A stretch of 64,000 nucleotides of DNA from an uncultured Clostridia bacterium (GCA_934133005.1 CAKPAI010000002.1:1-64000); one strand, 5' to 3'; numbered from the stretch's first letter, positions 1-8,888 are shown. Translations and numbers: made by a program. The notes: generated from the letters alone by a model not told the origin.

Positions 1-62
1 TTTTTTACTAATTCATACGTTTATTTTTATATGTTTTTTGTCCTTCTGCTCGGTACTCATAT

Positions 63-91
63 ATAATACCATCTGTTATTCAAAAAGTCAA
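63..91 (-). promoter_or_regulatory. Sigma-A promoter firing off the left edge
   Basis: On the minus strand TTGACT (86-91) is separated by exactly 17 bases from TATTAT (63-68). Transcription would start near base 55 and leave the window, so the gene served cannot be seen. A tiny reading frame begins about 6 bases after the -10 but stops after 15 codons, so bases 1-55 are probably untranslated leader. Confidence 0.7.
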
Positions 92-277
92 CACTTTTTT
101 TGATTTTTTTCAATTATTTTTTGTTTGTTTTTGTTTTATTTTGTAATTCAGGTATTCTAGCTTCTTTTTAAAGTGTTTTTGTTTATATTTTATTCAAAAT
201 TAATAAAAAATAAGTCATTTAAATTGAATATTATATTGATTAAATATTAAATATAAACACATTATTTCTTATACATA
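92..277. other. AT-rich intergenic stretch, no feature seen
   Basis: Together with the flanking promoter and terminator this makes a gene-free stretch of 340 bases. It is almost pure A/T with no convincing reading frame, RNA or repeat. Confidence 0.6.
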
Positions 278-333
278 ACAAAAAACTTCTATTATATCTA
301 AATATAATAGCGTTCCAGATATTTCCGGAACGC
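278..333 (-). terminator. Double-hairpin terminator after rlmB
   Basis: Directly after the rlmB stop, the minus strand forms GCGTTCC/GGAACGC (310-333). It then forms a second hairpin, CTATTATAT-TTAG-ATATAATAG (about 289-310), followed by a six-T run. It closes the miaB-mutS-lepA-rlmB transcript. Confidence 0.8.
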
Positions 334-340
334 ACTTTTT

Positions 341-1090
341 CTATTTCATTCTTTGTTTTACAGTTTCATACATTACAATTCCTGCAGATACTGCTGCATT
401 TAGTGATGTAACTTTTCCCTTCATTGGAATTTTTACTAAAAAGTCACAATTTTCTTTAACAAGTCTGCTCATTCCAAAGCCTTCACTTCCTATTACTATT
501 GCAACATTTCCTGTCATATCTTCATCATAATACATTTTTGTAGCTGATATGTCTGTTCCATAAACCCAAACATCATTATCTTTTAGATATTTAATAGTAT
601 CAACTAAATTGTTTACTCTTGCAATTTTCATGAAGTTTACAGCGCCACTTGAAGTTTTGTTTACAGTACTATTTACACTTGCTGCTCTTCTTTTAGGAAT
701 TATCACACCATGCACTCCTGCTGTTTCAGCAGTTCTTATTATTGAACCTAAATTGTGAGTATCTTCAATTCCATCTAATATTAATATGAAAGCTTTTTCA
801 TTTTTAGATTTTGCTTCATTTAATATATCATCTACACTGCAATAATCAAATGGTGGAACAATGGCAATTACTCCTTGTGGATTTTCTGTTTGTGCCATTT
901 GATTTATTTTTTCTTTTTCAACTTCAACAGTTACAATTTTTTTCTCTCTTGCCTTTGCAAGAATTTTCATTATAGAACCATGCTTTTCACCTTTAGCTAC
1001 ATAAATTTTATTAACATCTTTTCCAGACTCTAGTAATTCTAAAACAGAATTTCTTCCCTCAATTTGGTCTTCATAAATTTTATCTTCCAT
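341..1090 (-). CDS. rlmB: 23S rRNA 2'-O-methyltransferase, TrmH/SpoU family (RlmB-like)
   Basis: S-adenosylmethionine-dependent RNA ribose methyltransferase of the SPOUT superfamily. RlmB modifies the peptidyl-transferase region of 23S rRNA. The 249-residue product has the N-terminal SpoU substrate-binding domain (EGRNSVLELLESGKDVNKIY) followed by the knotted domain, with ILDGIEDTHNLGSIIRTAE, IGSEGFGMSRL and IPMKGKVTSLNAAVSAG. The frame stays open upstream to 1222, but the ATG at 1090 has GGAG five bases ahead and starts at the usual family position. Last gene of the miaB operon, 140 bases after lepA. Family certain; the exact target nucleotide is inferred. Confidence 0.88.
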   Translation of the reverse strand: MEDKIYEDQIEGRNSVLELLESGKDVNKIYVAKGEKHGSIMKILAKAREKKIVTVEVEKEKINQMAQTENPQGVIAIVPPFDYCSVDDILNEAKSKNEKAFILILDGIEDTHNLGSIIRTAETAGVHGVIIPKRRAASVNSTVNKTSSGAVNFMKIARVNNLVDTIKYLKDNDVWVYGTDISATKMYYDEDMTGNVAIVIGSEGFGMSRLVKENCDFLVKIPMKGKVTSLNAAVSAGIVMYETVKQRMK

Positions 1091-1152
1091 TTTTTCTCCA
1101 ATCTTTATACTGTTATAATCAAAAGTATGCACAATTATAATTTTACAATCAT

Positions 1153-1197
1153 AGCTCAATTTGTAGGCTATTCGTCTATTAGCTACACAATTGAGCT
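1153..1197 (-). repeat. Inverted repeat in the lepA-rlmB spacer
   Basis: The two arms (1153-1170 and 1180-1197) pair over about 17 positions with a single bulge on each side. The resulting stem-loop lies between lepA and the rlmB ribosome-binding site. No T-run follows on the minus strand, so it is not a standard terminator. It may be a processing or attenuation structure that lowers rlmB output. Confidence 0.6.
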
Positions 1198-1230
1198 TTT
1201 GATTAAAAAATATAATAAGCACACTATATA

Positions 1231-3045
1231 TTAATTTTCATCGTCTAATTTTAGCACAGATAAGAAAGCCTCTTGTGGAATTTCTACATTTCCTATTTCA
1301 CGCATCTTTTTCTTTCCACGCTTTTGCTTTTCCAATAATTTCTTCTTTCTTGTAACGTCTCCACCATAGCATTTCGCAAGAACATCTTTTCTCATTGCTG
1401 AGATTGTTTCTCTTGCAATAATTTTTCCACCAATGGCAGCTTGAAGTGGAATAGTAAATAATTGCCTTGGTATAACTGTTTTTAATTTTTCAATCATTTT
1501 TCTTCCTCTTTCATAGCTACTATCTTTGTGAACTATAAATGAAAGAGCGTCAACATTTTCGCCATTTACTAAAATATCTAGTTTTACTAAAGATGATGGC
1601 TTATATTCTTTTAATTCATAATCAAATGAAGCATAGCCTTTAGTTTTTGATTTTAATTTATCAAAGAAATCATAAATTATTTCATTTAGTGGAAGTTCAT
1701 AAACTAAAGTTACTCTTGTTTCATCTAAGTACTTCATATCTTCATAAATTCCACGTCTATTTTGACAAATTTCCATTATATTTCCAACAAATTCTTTTGG
1801 TGTTATGATCTCCGCTTCTACAAAAGGCTCTTCAATTCTTAAGATTTCATCAGTTGCTGGTAAGTCTGCCGGGTTGTAAATTTCAAGCATTGTTCCATCT
1901 TTTTTATAAACTTTATAAATAACTGATGGTGATGTTGTAATTAGCCCTAAATTATATTCTCTATCTAATCTTTCTTCTATTATTTCTAGATGTAGTAATC
2001 CTAAAAATCCACATCTAAAGCCAAATCCTAGCGCTACTGAATTTTCTGGCTCAAACTCTAAAGCTGCATCATTTAACTTTAGTTTTTCTAGTGCTACTTT
2101 TAGATTTTCGTATTCACTACCATCTATTGGATATAGACCGCAATATACCATTGGATTTACTTTTTTGTAACCAGGAAGTGGCATATCTGCTTCTTTTCCA
2201 TCTATTGTAATTGTGTCACCAACTCGAATTTCTTGCAGGCTTTTAATACTTGCTGCAATATATCCAACTTCTCCGGCTGTAAGTTCTTCTCCTGGCTGAT
2301 ATGAGCCTGGTTCAAAGTAGCCAACCTCAGTTACTGTGAAAGTTTTGTTAGATGACATTAGTTTTATTTTATCCCCAGCTCTTACTTTTCCATTTTTGAT
2401 TCTTACATAAGCAATAGCACCTTGATAGTCATTATAAATTGAATCAAAAATAAGTGCCTGAAGAGGTGCATTTTCATCTCCTGTTGGAGCAGGAAGATCA
2501 GTTACAATTTTCTCTAAAACCTCATCAACATTAAGTCCAGTTTTTGCAGAGATGCAAGGTGCATCTTGTGCTGGAATTCCAATTATATCTTCAATTTCTT
2601 TTTTTACTTCATCAGGTCTTGCATTTGGAAGGTCAATTTTGTTTATTACTGGCAATATTTCTAGGTTATTATCTAAAGCTAGATATACATTTGCCAAAGT
2701 TTGAGCCTCAACGCCTTGACTTGAATCAACAACTAAAACTGCTCCATCACACGCAGCAAGACTTCTTGATACTTCATAATTAAAGTCAACATGCCCTGGT
2801 GTATCTATTAAATTAAGTTCATACATATTTCCATCTTTTGCTTGATACTTCATCTTTACAGCTTGAGATTTTATTGTAATTCCTCTTTCTTTTTCAATGT
2901 CCATATTATCTAAAACTTGAGATTCCATTTCTCTTTTAGATAAAACTCCAGTCATTTCAATTAGTCTATCTGCTAAAGTTGATTTTCCATGGTCAATATG
3001 TGCAATTATACTAAAATTTCTGATATATTTTTTCTTATCTTCCAA
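1231..3045 (-). CDS. lepA: Elongation factor 4 (LepA), back-translocating GTPase
   Basis: Ribosome-associated translational GTPase that remodels or back-translocates stalled ribosomes. The 604-residue protein is full length. G1 is AHIDHGKSTLADRL near residue 16, G3 is DTPGHVDF, G4 is NKIDLP. These are followed by domain II, EF-G-like III and V, and the LepA-specific C-terminal domain ending RGKKKMREIGNVEIPQEAFLSVLKLD. Its Shine-Dalgarno (GAGGTAA) is formed by the last codons and stop of mutS, four bases upstream, which implies translational coupling. Confidence 0.97.
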   Translation of the reverse strand: MEDKKKYIRNFSIIAHIDHGKSTLADRLIEMTGVLSKREMESQVLDNMDIEKERGITIKSQAVKMKYQAKDGNMYELNLIDTPGHVDFNYEVSRSLAACDGAVLVVDSSQGVEAQTLANVYLALDNNLEILPVINKIDLPNARPDEVKKEIEDIIGIPAQDAPCISAKTGLNVDEVLEKIVTDLPAPTGDENAPLQALIFDSIYNDYQGAIAYVRIKNGKVRAGDKIKLMSSNKTFTVTEVGYFEPGSYQPGEELTAGEVGYIAASIKSLQEIRVGDTITIDGKEADMPLPGYKKVNPMVYCGLYPIDGSEYENLKVALEKLKLNDAALEFEPENSVALGFGFRCGFLGLLHLEIIEERLDREYNLGLITTSPSVIYKVYKKDGTMLEIYNPADLPATDEILRIEEPFVEAEIITPKEFVGNIMEICQNRRGIYEDMKYLDETRVTLVYELPLNEIIYDFFDKLKSKTKGYASFDYELKEYKPSSLVKLDILVNGENVDALSFIVHKDSSYERGRKMIEKLKTVIPRQLFTIPLQAAIGGKIIARETISAMRKDVLAKCYGGDVTRKKKLLEKQKRGKKKMREIGNVEIPQEAFLSVLKLDDEN

Positions 3046-3049
3046 TGAA

Positions 3050-5662
3050 TTACCTCATTTCTTCTTTTATTCTAACAAGTGCATTAAGCGCATCTATAGG
3101 AGTAAGTTCATCAATGTTTATTTTATCTAACTCATGTGCAATTTCTGCAAGTTTAAAGTTATACATGTCAAGTTGACCTGAAACTTGCTTTTTAGACTCT
3201 TTTTCTATTGCTTTATTAGTCAAAATATTTTTTCTTTCTATATTTTTAAGAATTGCATTTGCTCTTTGTGTTACAGCTTTTGGAACACCTGCTAATCTTG
3301 CAACATGCACACCATAGCTTTCGTCTGTTCCACCTTCTACAATTTTTCTTAAGAAGATTATGTCTTCTCCCTTTTCTTTTACTGCAATAGAATAGTTTTT
3401 TACTCCTTCTAATGTATTTTCTAAGTCTGTTAACTCATGATAATGTGTTGCAAACAATGTTTTTGCACCGCATTTTTCTTTATCTGCAATAAATTCTGCA
3501 ACAGCCCATGCAATAGAAAGTCCATCATAAGTTGAAGTTCCTCTTCCTATTTCATCTAATATTACCAAACTGTTTGAAGTTGCTTCTTTTAAAATATTTG
3601 CTACTTCCATCATTTCTACCATGAAAGTACTTTGTCCCATGCTTAAATCATCAGAAGCACCAACTCTTGTGAAAATTTTATCAACAACGCCAATTCTTGC
3701 AGATGTTGCTGGAACAAACGAACCAATTTGAGCCATAAGCGTAATTAAAGCAACTTGTCTCATGTATGTAGATTTACCAGCCATGTTAGGACCAGTTATT
3801 ATAGATAATCTGTCTGCCTCTTTATCTAAATATGTATCATTTGCTACAAAGCTTCCTGCTGGTAGCATTTTTTCAATTACTGGGTGACGTCCTTCTTTTA
3901 TGTCTATTATTCCAGAATTATCAACTTCAGGCTTGCAATAATTTAAGTCTTCTGCTACTTGTGCAAATGAGCAAAGAGTATCTACTTTTGATATAATTAG
4001 TGCTGAATTTTGAAGTCTTAATATTTGAGATTTTATTGTTTCTCTTACTTTGCAAAATGCACTATACTCTAAGTTTACACTTTTTTCTTCTGCGCCTAAA
4101 ACTTTGCTTTCAAGTTCTTTTAGTTCTTCTGTTATAAATCTTTCGCCACCAGTTAGAGTTTGTTTTCTAATATATCTATCTGGAACCATGCTTAATCCTG
4201 TTTTTGTAACTTCTATGTAGTAACCAAAAACTCTGTTGTATCCAACTTTTAAGTTTTTAATTCCAGTTTGCTCTTTTTCTTTTGCCTCTAGTTCAATTAG
4301 CCACTTCTTTCCATCTATCATTGCTGTTTTTACTTCATCAATTTCAGGTGAAAATCCTAATTTTATTATTCCACCTTCTGTTATAGATATTGGTGGGTCA
4401 TCAACTATTGCTTTATCAATTAATTCAAAAATATCATCTAATGTATCTAGTTCATTATATAATCTTGAAAGTAACTTTGATTTGCAACCAGACATCATAT
4501 TTTTTATTTCTGGAAGTTTAGAGCATGATGCTTTTAGTGAATTTAGCTCTCTTGCATTAACATTTCCATAAGAAATTTTACCAGCTAAACGCTCAATATC
4601 ATAAACACCTTTAAGAAGATTTTCCATTTCTCCTCTTAAAATTATGTTGTCTTTTAATTCTTCTACTGCATCTAGTCTTTCTTTAATTTCGTTTTCATCA
4701 ATAAGTGGATCTGAAATCCATCTTCTGAGTAGTCTTCCTCCCATTGATGTTGCTGTTTTATCTAAAACCCAAAGAAGTGTTCCTTTTTTAGATTTATCTC
4801 TCATTTTCTCTGTTAGTTCTAGATTTCTTCTTGCATTTATATCCAACGACATATACTTTGTTATTGTATATATCATAATTTTGTTTATATGCTCTAACTT
4901 TGTTTTTTGAGTATCTTCAATATATGCAATTAATCCATTTATGGCACTTACAGCAAAAAGTCTATTTTTTAAATCTTTTACGACATCTCCATTATGGTCT
5001 AAAACTGCATATTCAGCATAAATTTTATCTGCATCTTCTGAAAATTTTGGTTCTTCTTCAGTAGAAATATATGCTTCAAATCTTTCTTTAATTTTAGATA
5101 TTTCTTCTTCACAGTTGTAAAGCATTTCGTTTGCAATAATTTCAGAAGGATTATATCTTGAAATTTCATCAAGTAGTCTTTCAAAATTATTTTCTTCTTT
5201 TATTTCAGCAGAATAAAAATCGCCTGTAGATATATCACAAACTGCAATTCCAAAGAATATTCCTTTTTTAAATATGCTCATTATAAAGTTGTTTCTTTTT
5301 TCTTCAAGAAGACTTCCTTCTGTAACAGTTCCTGGAGTTACAACTTTTATTACATCTCTTTTTACTATTCCTTTTGCAGTTTTGGGATCCTCTAATTGCT
5401 CGCAAATTGCAACTTTATGACCATTTGAAACTAATTTTGCAATATAGCTTTCGGCTGCATGGTATGGAATTCCACACATTGGTGCTCTTTCTTCTTGACC
5501 ACAGTCTTTTCCTGTAAGTGTTAATTCTAGTTCTCTTGATACATTTACTGCATCATCAAAAAACATTTCATAAAAATCGCCTAGTCTATAAAATAATATA
5601 CAATCTTTATATTTTTCTTTTGTTGCAAGATAATGTTGCATCATTGGTGAAAATTCTGCCAT
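3050..5662 (-). CDS. mutS: DNA mismatch repair protein MutS
   Basis: Mismatch-recognition ATPase that recruits MutL. The 870-residue protein has the normal length. The Phe-x-Glu mismatch-reading motif lies in YRLGDFYEMFF near residue 28. Connector, core and clamp domains follow. The ABC-type ATPase has Walker A GPNMAGKSTYMRQ, Walker B LVILDEIGRGTSTYDG and the H-loop FATHYHEL. The C-terminal helical tail (SGQLDMYNF) is present. It lies between miaB and lepA in one operon. MutL is encoded apart at 42.8-45.0 kb, and mutS2 at the right edge is a distinct paralog. Confidence 0.97.
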   Translation of the reverse strand: MAEFSPMMQHYLATKEKYKDCILFYRLGDFYEMFFDDAVNVSRELELTLTGKDCGQEERAPMCGIPYHAAESYIAKLVSNGHKVAICEQLEDPKTAKGIVKRDVIKVVTPGTVTEGSLLEEKRNNFIMSIFKKGIFFGIAVCDISTGDFYSAEIKEENNFERLLDEISRYNPSEIIANEMLYNCEEEISKIKERFEAYISTEEEPKFSEDADKIYAEYAVLDHNGDVVKDLKNRLFAVSAINGLIAYIEDTQKTKLEHINKIMIYTITKYMSLDINARRNLELTEKMRDKSKKGTLLWVLDKTATSMGGRLLRRWISDPLIDENEIKERLDAVEELKDNIILRGEMENLLKGVYDIERLAGKISYGNVNARELNSLKASCSKLPEIKNMMSGCKSKLLSRLYNELDTLDDIFELIDKAIVDDPPISITEGGIIKLGFSPEIDEVKTAMIDGKKWLIELEAKEKEQTGIKNLKVGYNRVFGYYIEVTKTGLSMVPDRYIRKQTLTGGERFITEELKELESKVLGAEEKSVNLEYSAFCKVRETIKSQILRLQNSALIISKVDTLCSFAQVAEDLNYCKPEVDNSGIIDIKEGRHPVIEKMLPAGSFVANDTYLDKEADRLSIITGPNMAGKSTYMRQVALITLMAQIGSFVPATSARIGVVDKIFTRVGASDDLSMGQSTFMVEMMEVANILKEATSNSLVILDEIGRGTSTYDGLSIAWAVAEFIADKEKCGAKTLFATHYHELTDLENTLEGVKNYSIAVKEKGEDIIFLRKIVEGGTDESYGVHVARLAGVPKAVTQRANAILKNIERKNILTNKAIEKESKKQVSGQLDMYNFKLAEIAHELDKINIDELTPIDALNALVRIKEEMR

Positions 5663-5678
5663 TTATTTTGCTTCCTTT

Positions 5679-7085
5679 CTATTCTTCAGCTATTTCTCCC
5701 TCAAGGTACCAAATATGGTCTTTAACTATTTTTACATCTATTACTTTTCCAATTAGTTCTTTATTTCCTTCAAAATTTACTACCTTGTTTGTATCAGTTC
5801 TTCCAGTTAGCACATTTTCATTTGTTTTACTGGTTCCTTCGACTAATATTTTTTGAACTGTATTTAAATATTTTTTATTGTTTCCTTCAACTTTGCTATC
5901 TGCAAGTTTTTTTAGTCTATCAAATCTTTCATGTTTTACTTCTTCTGGTACTTGATTTTCCATTTTATCTGCAGGAGTTCCAACTCTTCTCGAATATATG
6001 AACATAAATACTTGTTCAAAGTTTACCTTTTCTACAACATCTAAAGTATCTTCAAAGTCTTTTTCAGTTTCTTCTGGAAATCCTACTATTATATCTGTTG
6101 AAAATACAACATCTGGAATTTTATTTTTTATTTTTTGTACTAGTTCTAGATATTGTTCCTTTGTGTATTTTCTGTTCATCTTTTTTAGAACTTCTGTTGA
6201 ACCAGATTGAAGTGGTAAATGTATTATTTTGCATATCTTTTTAGATTTTGCAATAACATCAATTACATCGTCTGTAAAATCCTTTGGATGTGGTGAAACA
6301 AATCTGATTCTTTCTATTCCATCTATATTTTCAAGTGCTTCTAATAATTTTGCAAAAGAATTTATTTCTCCAACATCTTCGCCTTTTTCTCTTTCAACTC
6401 TCATATAAGAATTTACATTTTGACCTAAAAGAGTTATTTCTTTGTATCCTTCTTTTGCTAAACATTTTACTTCTGCAATTATTTCTTCTGCACGTCTACT
6501 TCTTTCGCGTCCTCTTACATAAGGTACAATACAGTATGTACAGAAATTGTTACAGCCATTCATTATTAAAACAGATGCTTTATATTTGTCGTCTCTTTTT
6601 ACTGGTATTCCTTCAATTACATCTCCATCAATATCTAGAATATCTTCAATTCTTTCATTATTTACTATTGCTTCATATAAGTCTTTTGCAAATTTATGAA
6701 GTGTATGAGTTCCAAAGACAATGTCAAAATAAGGATAACTTTGTTTTAATTTGTCAACAATGTGTTTTTCTTGCATCATACAACCACCAATTGCTATAAT
6801 TGCATGGTTTTTAGCTTTATATTTTTTTACTTCTCCAAGCTTTCCAAATAATCTATCTTCTGCGTTTTCTCTTACACAGCAAGTATTAAAAACTATTAAA
6901 TTTGCTTCTTCAATGTTTGCAGTTTTAGTATAACCCATTGCTTGTGCCATTCCTGCAATTCTTTCAGAATCATTTTCATTTAGTTGACACCCCATTGTTA
7001 AAACTGTATATTTTAAGTTTTTTCCTTCATTTATTTTATGTACTTTTTCTATGTATTCATTTTGTTCTTTGAAATCTATATTCAC
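5679..7085 (-). CDS. miaB: tRNA-2-methylthio-N6-dimethylallyladenosine synthase MiaB
   Basis: Radical-SAM methylthiotransferase that converts i6A37 to ms2i6A37 in tRNAs. The 468-residue protein carries the UPF0004 domain (TMGCQLNENDSERI, with the cluster cysteines at GCQ, NTCCVR and GGCMMQ). The radical-SAM CxxxCxxC is in GCNNFCTYCIVPYVRGRERSR, and a C-terminal TRAM domain follows. It differs from the MtaB and RimO paralogs elsewhere in the window by the N-terminal extension and GCQLN motif. The start is GTG at 7085, with GGAAAG upstream. First gene of the operon. Its partner enzyme MiaA is encoded at 41.4 kb. Confidence 0.94.
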   Translation of the reverse strand: MNIDFKEQNEYIEKVHKINEGKNLKYTVLTMGCQLNENDSERIAGMAQAMGYTKTANIEEANLIVFNTCCVRENAEDRLFGKLGEVKKYKAKNHAIIAIGGCMMQEKHIVDKLKQSYPYFDIVFGTHTLHKFAKDLYEAIVNNERIEDILDIDGDVIEGIPVKRDDKYKASVLIMNGCNNFCTYCIVPYVRGRERSRRAEEIIAEVKCLAKEGYKEITLLGQNVNSYMRVEREKGEDVGEINSFAKLLEALENIDGIERIRFVSPHPKDFTDDVIDVIAKSKKICKIIHLPLQSGSTEVLKKMNRKYTKEQYLELVQKIKNKIPDVVFSTDIIVGFPEETEKDFEDTLDVVEKVNFEQVFMFIYSRRVGTPADKMENQVPEEVKHERFDRLKKLADSKVEGNNKKYLNTVQKILVEGTSKTNENVLTGRTDTNKVVNFEGNKELIGKVIDVKIVKDHIWYLEGEIAEE

Positions 7086-7122
7086 TTAATTTTCTTTCCT
7101 TTCCCGTGACTTACATTACTAC

Positions 7123-7151
7123 ATTTTATTACATTTTTCGCATTTTTGCAA
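7123..7151 (-). promoter_or_regulatory. Promoter of the miaB-mutS-lepA-rlmB operon
   Basis: Minus strand TTGCAA (7146-7151), 17-base spacer, TAAAAT (7123-7128). The transcript begins about 30 bases before the miaB GTG, and its leader contains GTCACGGGAAA, a string repeated in the leader of the Tad-like operon. Confidence 0.75.
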
Positions 7152-7179
7152 TAGGAAATATTCCGATATATTTGTAAAT

Positions 7180-7208
7180 TTGCTTATTTATGTAAAATAT
7201 GTTATAAT
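7180..7208 (+). promoter_or_regulatory. Promoter for the island gene at 7277
   Basis: TTGCTT (7180-7185), a 17-base spacer and a perfect TATAAT (7203-7208), divergent from the miaB promoter. Confidence 0.7.
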
Positions 7209-7276
7209 TTATATAATTGCTGGCACGGCAACAAATGTGCAAATTATTTTCGAAAAAATACAGGAGGAGTTTGACA

Positions 7277-7534
7277 ATGCAAATGAAACTTCCGTACACC
7301 ACTAAGGTAAAACTCTATTCACAGTCTGGCACGTTAATAAAAACCTGGCAGACACCGTACGAAGTTCACCAAACACCTAATGGAGCTTGTCGCTTTTTGG
7401 ACGCCGATGGATATCCTACCTGCATCACAGGTGGTATACTCGTGATTGTTAAATACGACGACAGCGAGGTTGCTCCTTTCAAAAAAGGAGGGGCCAACAG
7501 CTCCACCCCTAAAACAGATCAGGATAACCACTGA
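7277..7534 (+). CDS. Small hypothetical protein in a foreign-looking island
   Basis: An 85-residue protein of unknown function. The ATG at 7277 is preceded by AGGAGG at ideal distance. The frame is open further upstream, but that start has no ribosome-binding site. No signal peptide or membrane segment is visible. The predicted chain is beta-rich (KVKLYSQSGTLIKTW; GGILVIVKYDDSEV) with a polar, probably disordered tail (GGANSSTPKTDQDN). Base composition is clearly richer in G+C than its surroundings and codons such as CGC, GAC and ACC are common, unlike host genes. It has its own promoter and strong terminator, so it is a self-contained cassette. I do not recognise the family. Confidence 0.7.
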   Translation: MQMKLPYTTKVKLYSQSGTLIKTWQTPYEVHQTPNGACRFLDADGYPTCITGGILVIVKYDDSEVAPFKKGGANSSTPKTDQDNH

Positions 7535-7549
7535 GTTCTGTTCATTTCA

Positions 7550-7586
7550 GCGCTGCTGCACACCATGTGAGCAGCGCCCTTTTTTG
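7550..7586 (+). terminator. GC-rich terminator after the 85-residue island gene
   Basis: GCGCTGCT/AGCAGCGC stem followed by CC and a T-run ending near 7586. Confidence 0.9.
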
Positions 7587-7594
7587 TTTTAAAA

Positions 7595-7638
7595 CGCCAG
7601 TGTAGGGTGCAAATTAGCTTTTGCATCCTACACCGGCG
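7595..7638 (-). terminator. Long convergent hairpin between the two island genes
   Basis: Arms 7595-7613 and 7620-7638 pair over 19 positions with one A-C mismatch and one G-U pair. On the minus strand the stem is followed by GTTTT and then the second hairpin, so it terminates the 7647-8444 gene. Such GC-rich stems are alien to the rest of the window apart from the second island at 51.4 kb. Confidence 0.8.
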
Positions 7639-7646
7639 CTTAGATA

Positions 7647-8444
7647 TTAAAATAATTCTGTTTCACTCTTGATGATGTAGACGTAGTTACCTCCGTAACC
7701 ACAAAGCATCTGTTCATCAATCAGACTCTCAACAATCAGGAACTCCCTTCTTAATCCATAATAGGCACGAACTTCCATTTGATAGTTTCCACTCTGAGTC
7801 AATCTCATTTCTTGTCTCTTGGCAAGAATATTCCAATCCTCAACCACCATCAGGTTCACCACTCCTTTAAAGTGCTTTCCCAACGTGTATCTTACAATCG
7901 ACCGAAAAATCAGTTCCAAGAATCCACCAACAAGTACTAACGACTTTTGGCCGTTGTCAGACTTTCGTAAAATTTCAGATTCCAGGTGATCACGAATATA
8001 GAAATCCGATTCCTCTCCTGCCTTTCTTAAGAATTTCTCTCGCTTCTTTTCATTTTTGCATTTGCTAAGTCCCTTCTTCAAATATTCCTGAAAAAGTTCA
8101 TCAATGTCTACAACTTCGATGTTAAAAGCTTTTGCAAACTTTTTGGCATTTGTTGTTTTTCCAGAACAAGAAGCACCAGTATAGACAAACAAAAATCCTT
8201 CATCTACAAATCTTTGGATTTGCTCTTTGTCAATAGGACTTTCCCTGCAATCTTGCACAATTCCTTTCGGTGTAATATTCTCAATATATGCATTTGCCAA
8301 CTTCTCATACTCTGGTTTCACACTGCCATCTTCGTTGAAAAACCGATCCTTTCTATCAAGGAACAAGTTCCATGCCTGCTTATAGTTCAGTTGCCGAAGC
8401 TGATTCACAAAGTCGTCTCTTGCAATCATCTGTTGTAATTCCAT
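7647..8444 (-). CDS. P-loop NTPase or kinase-like protein, foreign-looking
   Basis: A 265-residue protein with one clear P-loop, FVYTGASCSGKTTNAKKFA, near residue 90. It is followed by a hydrophobic strand ending in two acidic residues (IEVVDIDEL) and a later strand LVLVGGFLELIF. This layout resembles small zeta-toxin or nucleoside-kinase folds, but no family is recognised. The N-terminal 80 residues are helical and unassigned. GC content is high for this window, and CGG encodes arginine at residues 17, 34 and 181. I found CGG in no host gene except at frameshift sites. AAGGAT lies about 11 bases before the ATG. Probably acquired by transfer. Confidence 0.65.
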   Translation of the reverse strand: MELQQMIARDDFVNQLRQLNYKQAWNLFLDRKDRFFNEDGSVKPEYEKLANAYIENITPKGIVQDCRESPIDKEQIQRFVDEGFLFVYTGASCSGKTTNAKKFAKAFNIEVVDIDELFQEYLKKGLSKCKNEKKREKFLRKAGEESDFYIRDHLESEILRKSDNGQKSLVLVGGFLELIFRSIVRYTLGKHFKGVVNLMVVEDWNILAKRQEMRLTQSGNYQMEVRAYYGLRREFLIVESLIDEQMLCGYGGNYVYIIKSETELF

Positions 8445-8563
8445 TTTTCAATATCCTTTCATTTTGTACCGCATGAACTCACGCGTTTAACAAATCTCTG
8501 ACAACACTATTATAGCACATTTTTCATTTTAAATCAATTATGTAAATTAATATAACACATGGT

Positions 8564-8591
8564 AAAAAAATAGCCACTAGATAATCTAGTG
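8564..8591 (-). terminator. Terminator after rpmE
   Basis: Minus strand CACTAGA-TTA-TCTAGTG followed by GCTA and seven T residues. Confidence 0.85.
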
Positions 8592-8606
8592 ACGTAAAAT
8601 TGCACA

Positions 8607-8807
8607 TTAAGCAATTCCATATTTTTTCTTAAATTTATCAGCTCTACCACCTGTTGTTTCTCTTTTTAAGCTTCCTGTCCAGAATGGATGACATTTTGAA
8701 CAAACATCAACTTTTAGATTTGATTTTGTTGAGCCTACTTTTATAACATTACCACATGCACATGTGATAGTTGTTTCTTCATATTTTGGATGTATTCCTT
8801 CTTTCAT
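8607..8807 (-). CDS. rpmE: 50S ribosomal protein L31, zinc-binding type
   Basis: Ribosomal protein bridging the central protuberance to the 30S head. The 66-residue product keeps the four zinc-ligand cysteines, at C16, C18, C36 and C39, so this is the zinc-replete paralog type. The signature CHPFWTGSL and a lysine-rich tail are present. The ATG at 8807 has GAGAGGTG six bases upstream. The in-frame GTG three codons earlier overlaps that site and is rejected. Monocistronic with its own promoter and terminator. Confidence 0.95.
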   Translation of the reverse strand: MKEGIHPKYEETTITCACGNVIKVGSTKSNLKVDVCSKCHPFWTGSLKRETTGGRADKFKKKYGIA

Positions 8808-8850
8808 TATATTCACCTCTCCCTTATGTTAAATAAAACTGCTAAACAAT

Positions 8851-8879
8851 ATAATAGCATAAATTTCTATTGTTTGCAA
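8851..8879 (-). promoter_or_regulatory. rpmE promoter
   Basis: Minus strand TTGCAA (8874-8879), 17-base spacer, TATTAT (8851-8856). Confidence 0.8.
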
Positions 8880-8888
8880 GACTTTATT

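Noticed and set aside
1..55. 15-codon frame on the minus strand at the left edge
   Set aside because: Begins too near the predicted transcription start and has no ribosome-binding site.
2544..2783. Plus-strand frame inside lepA, and the many similar plus-strand frames inside minus-strand genes
   Set aside because: Leu/His/Tyr-rich translations without ribosome sites, antisense to well-conserved genes.
7595..7638. Long inverted repeat as an integron attC or transposon end
   Set aside because: No integrase or transposase nearby, and its position between convergent genes with a T-run explains it as a terminator.
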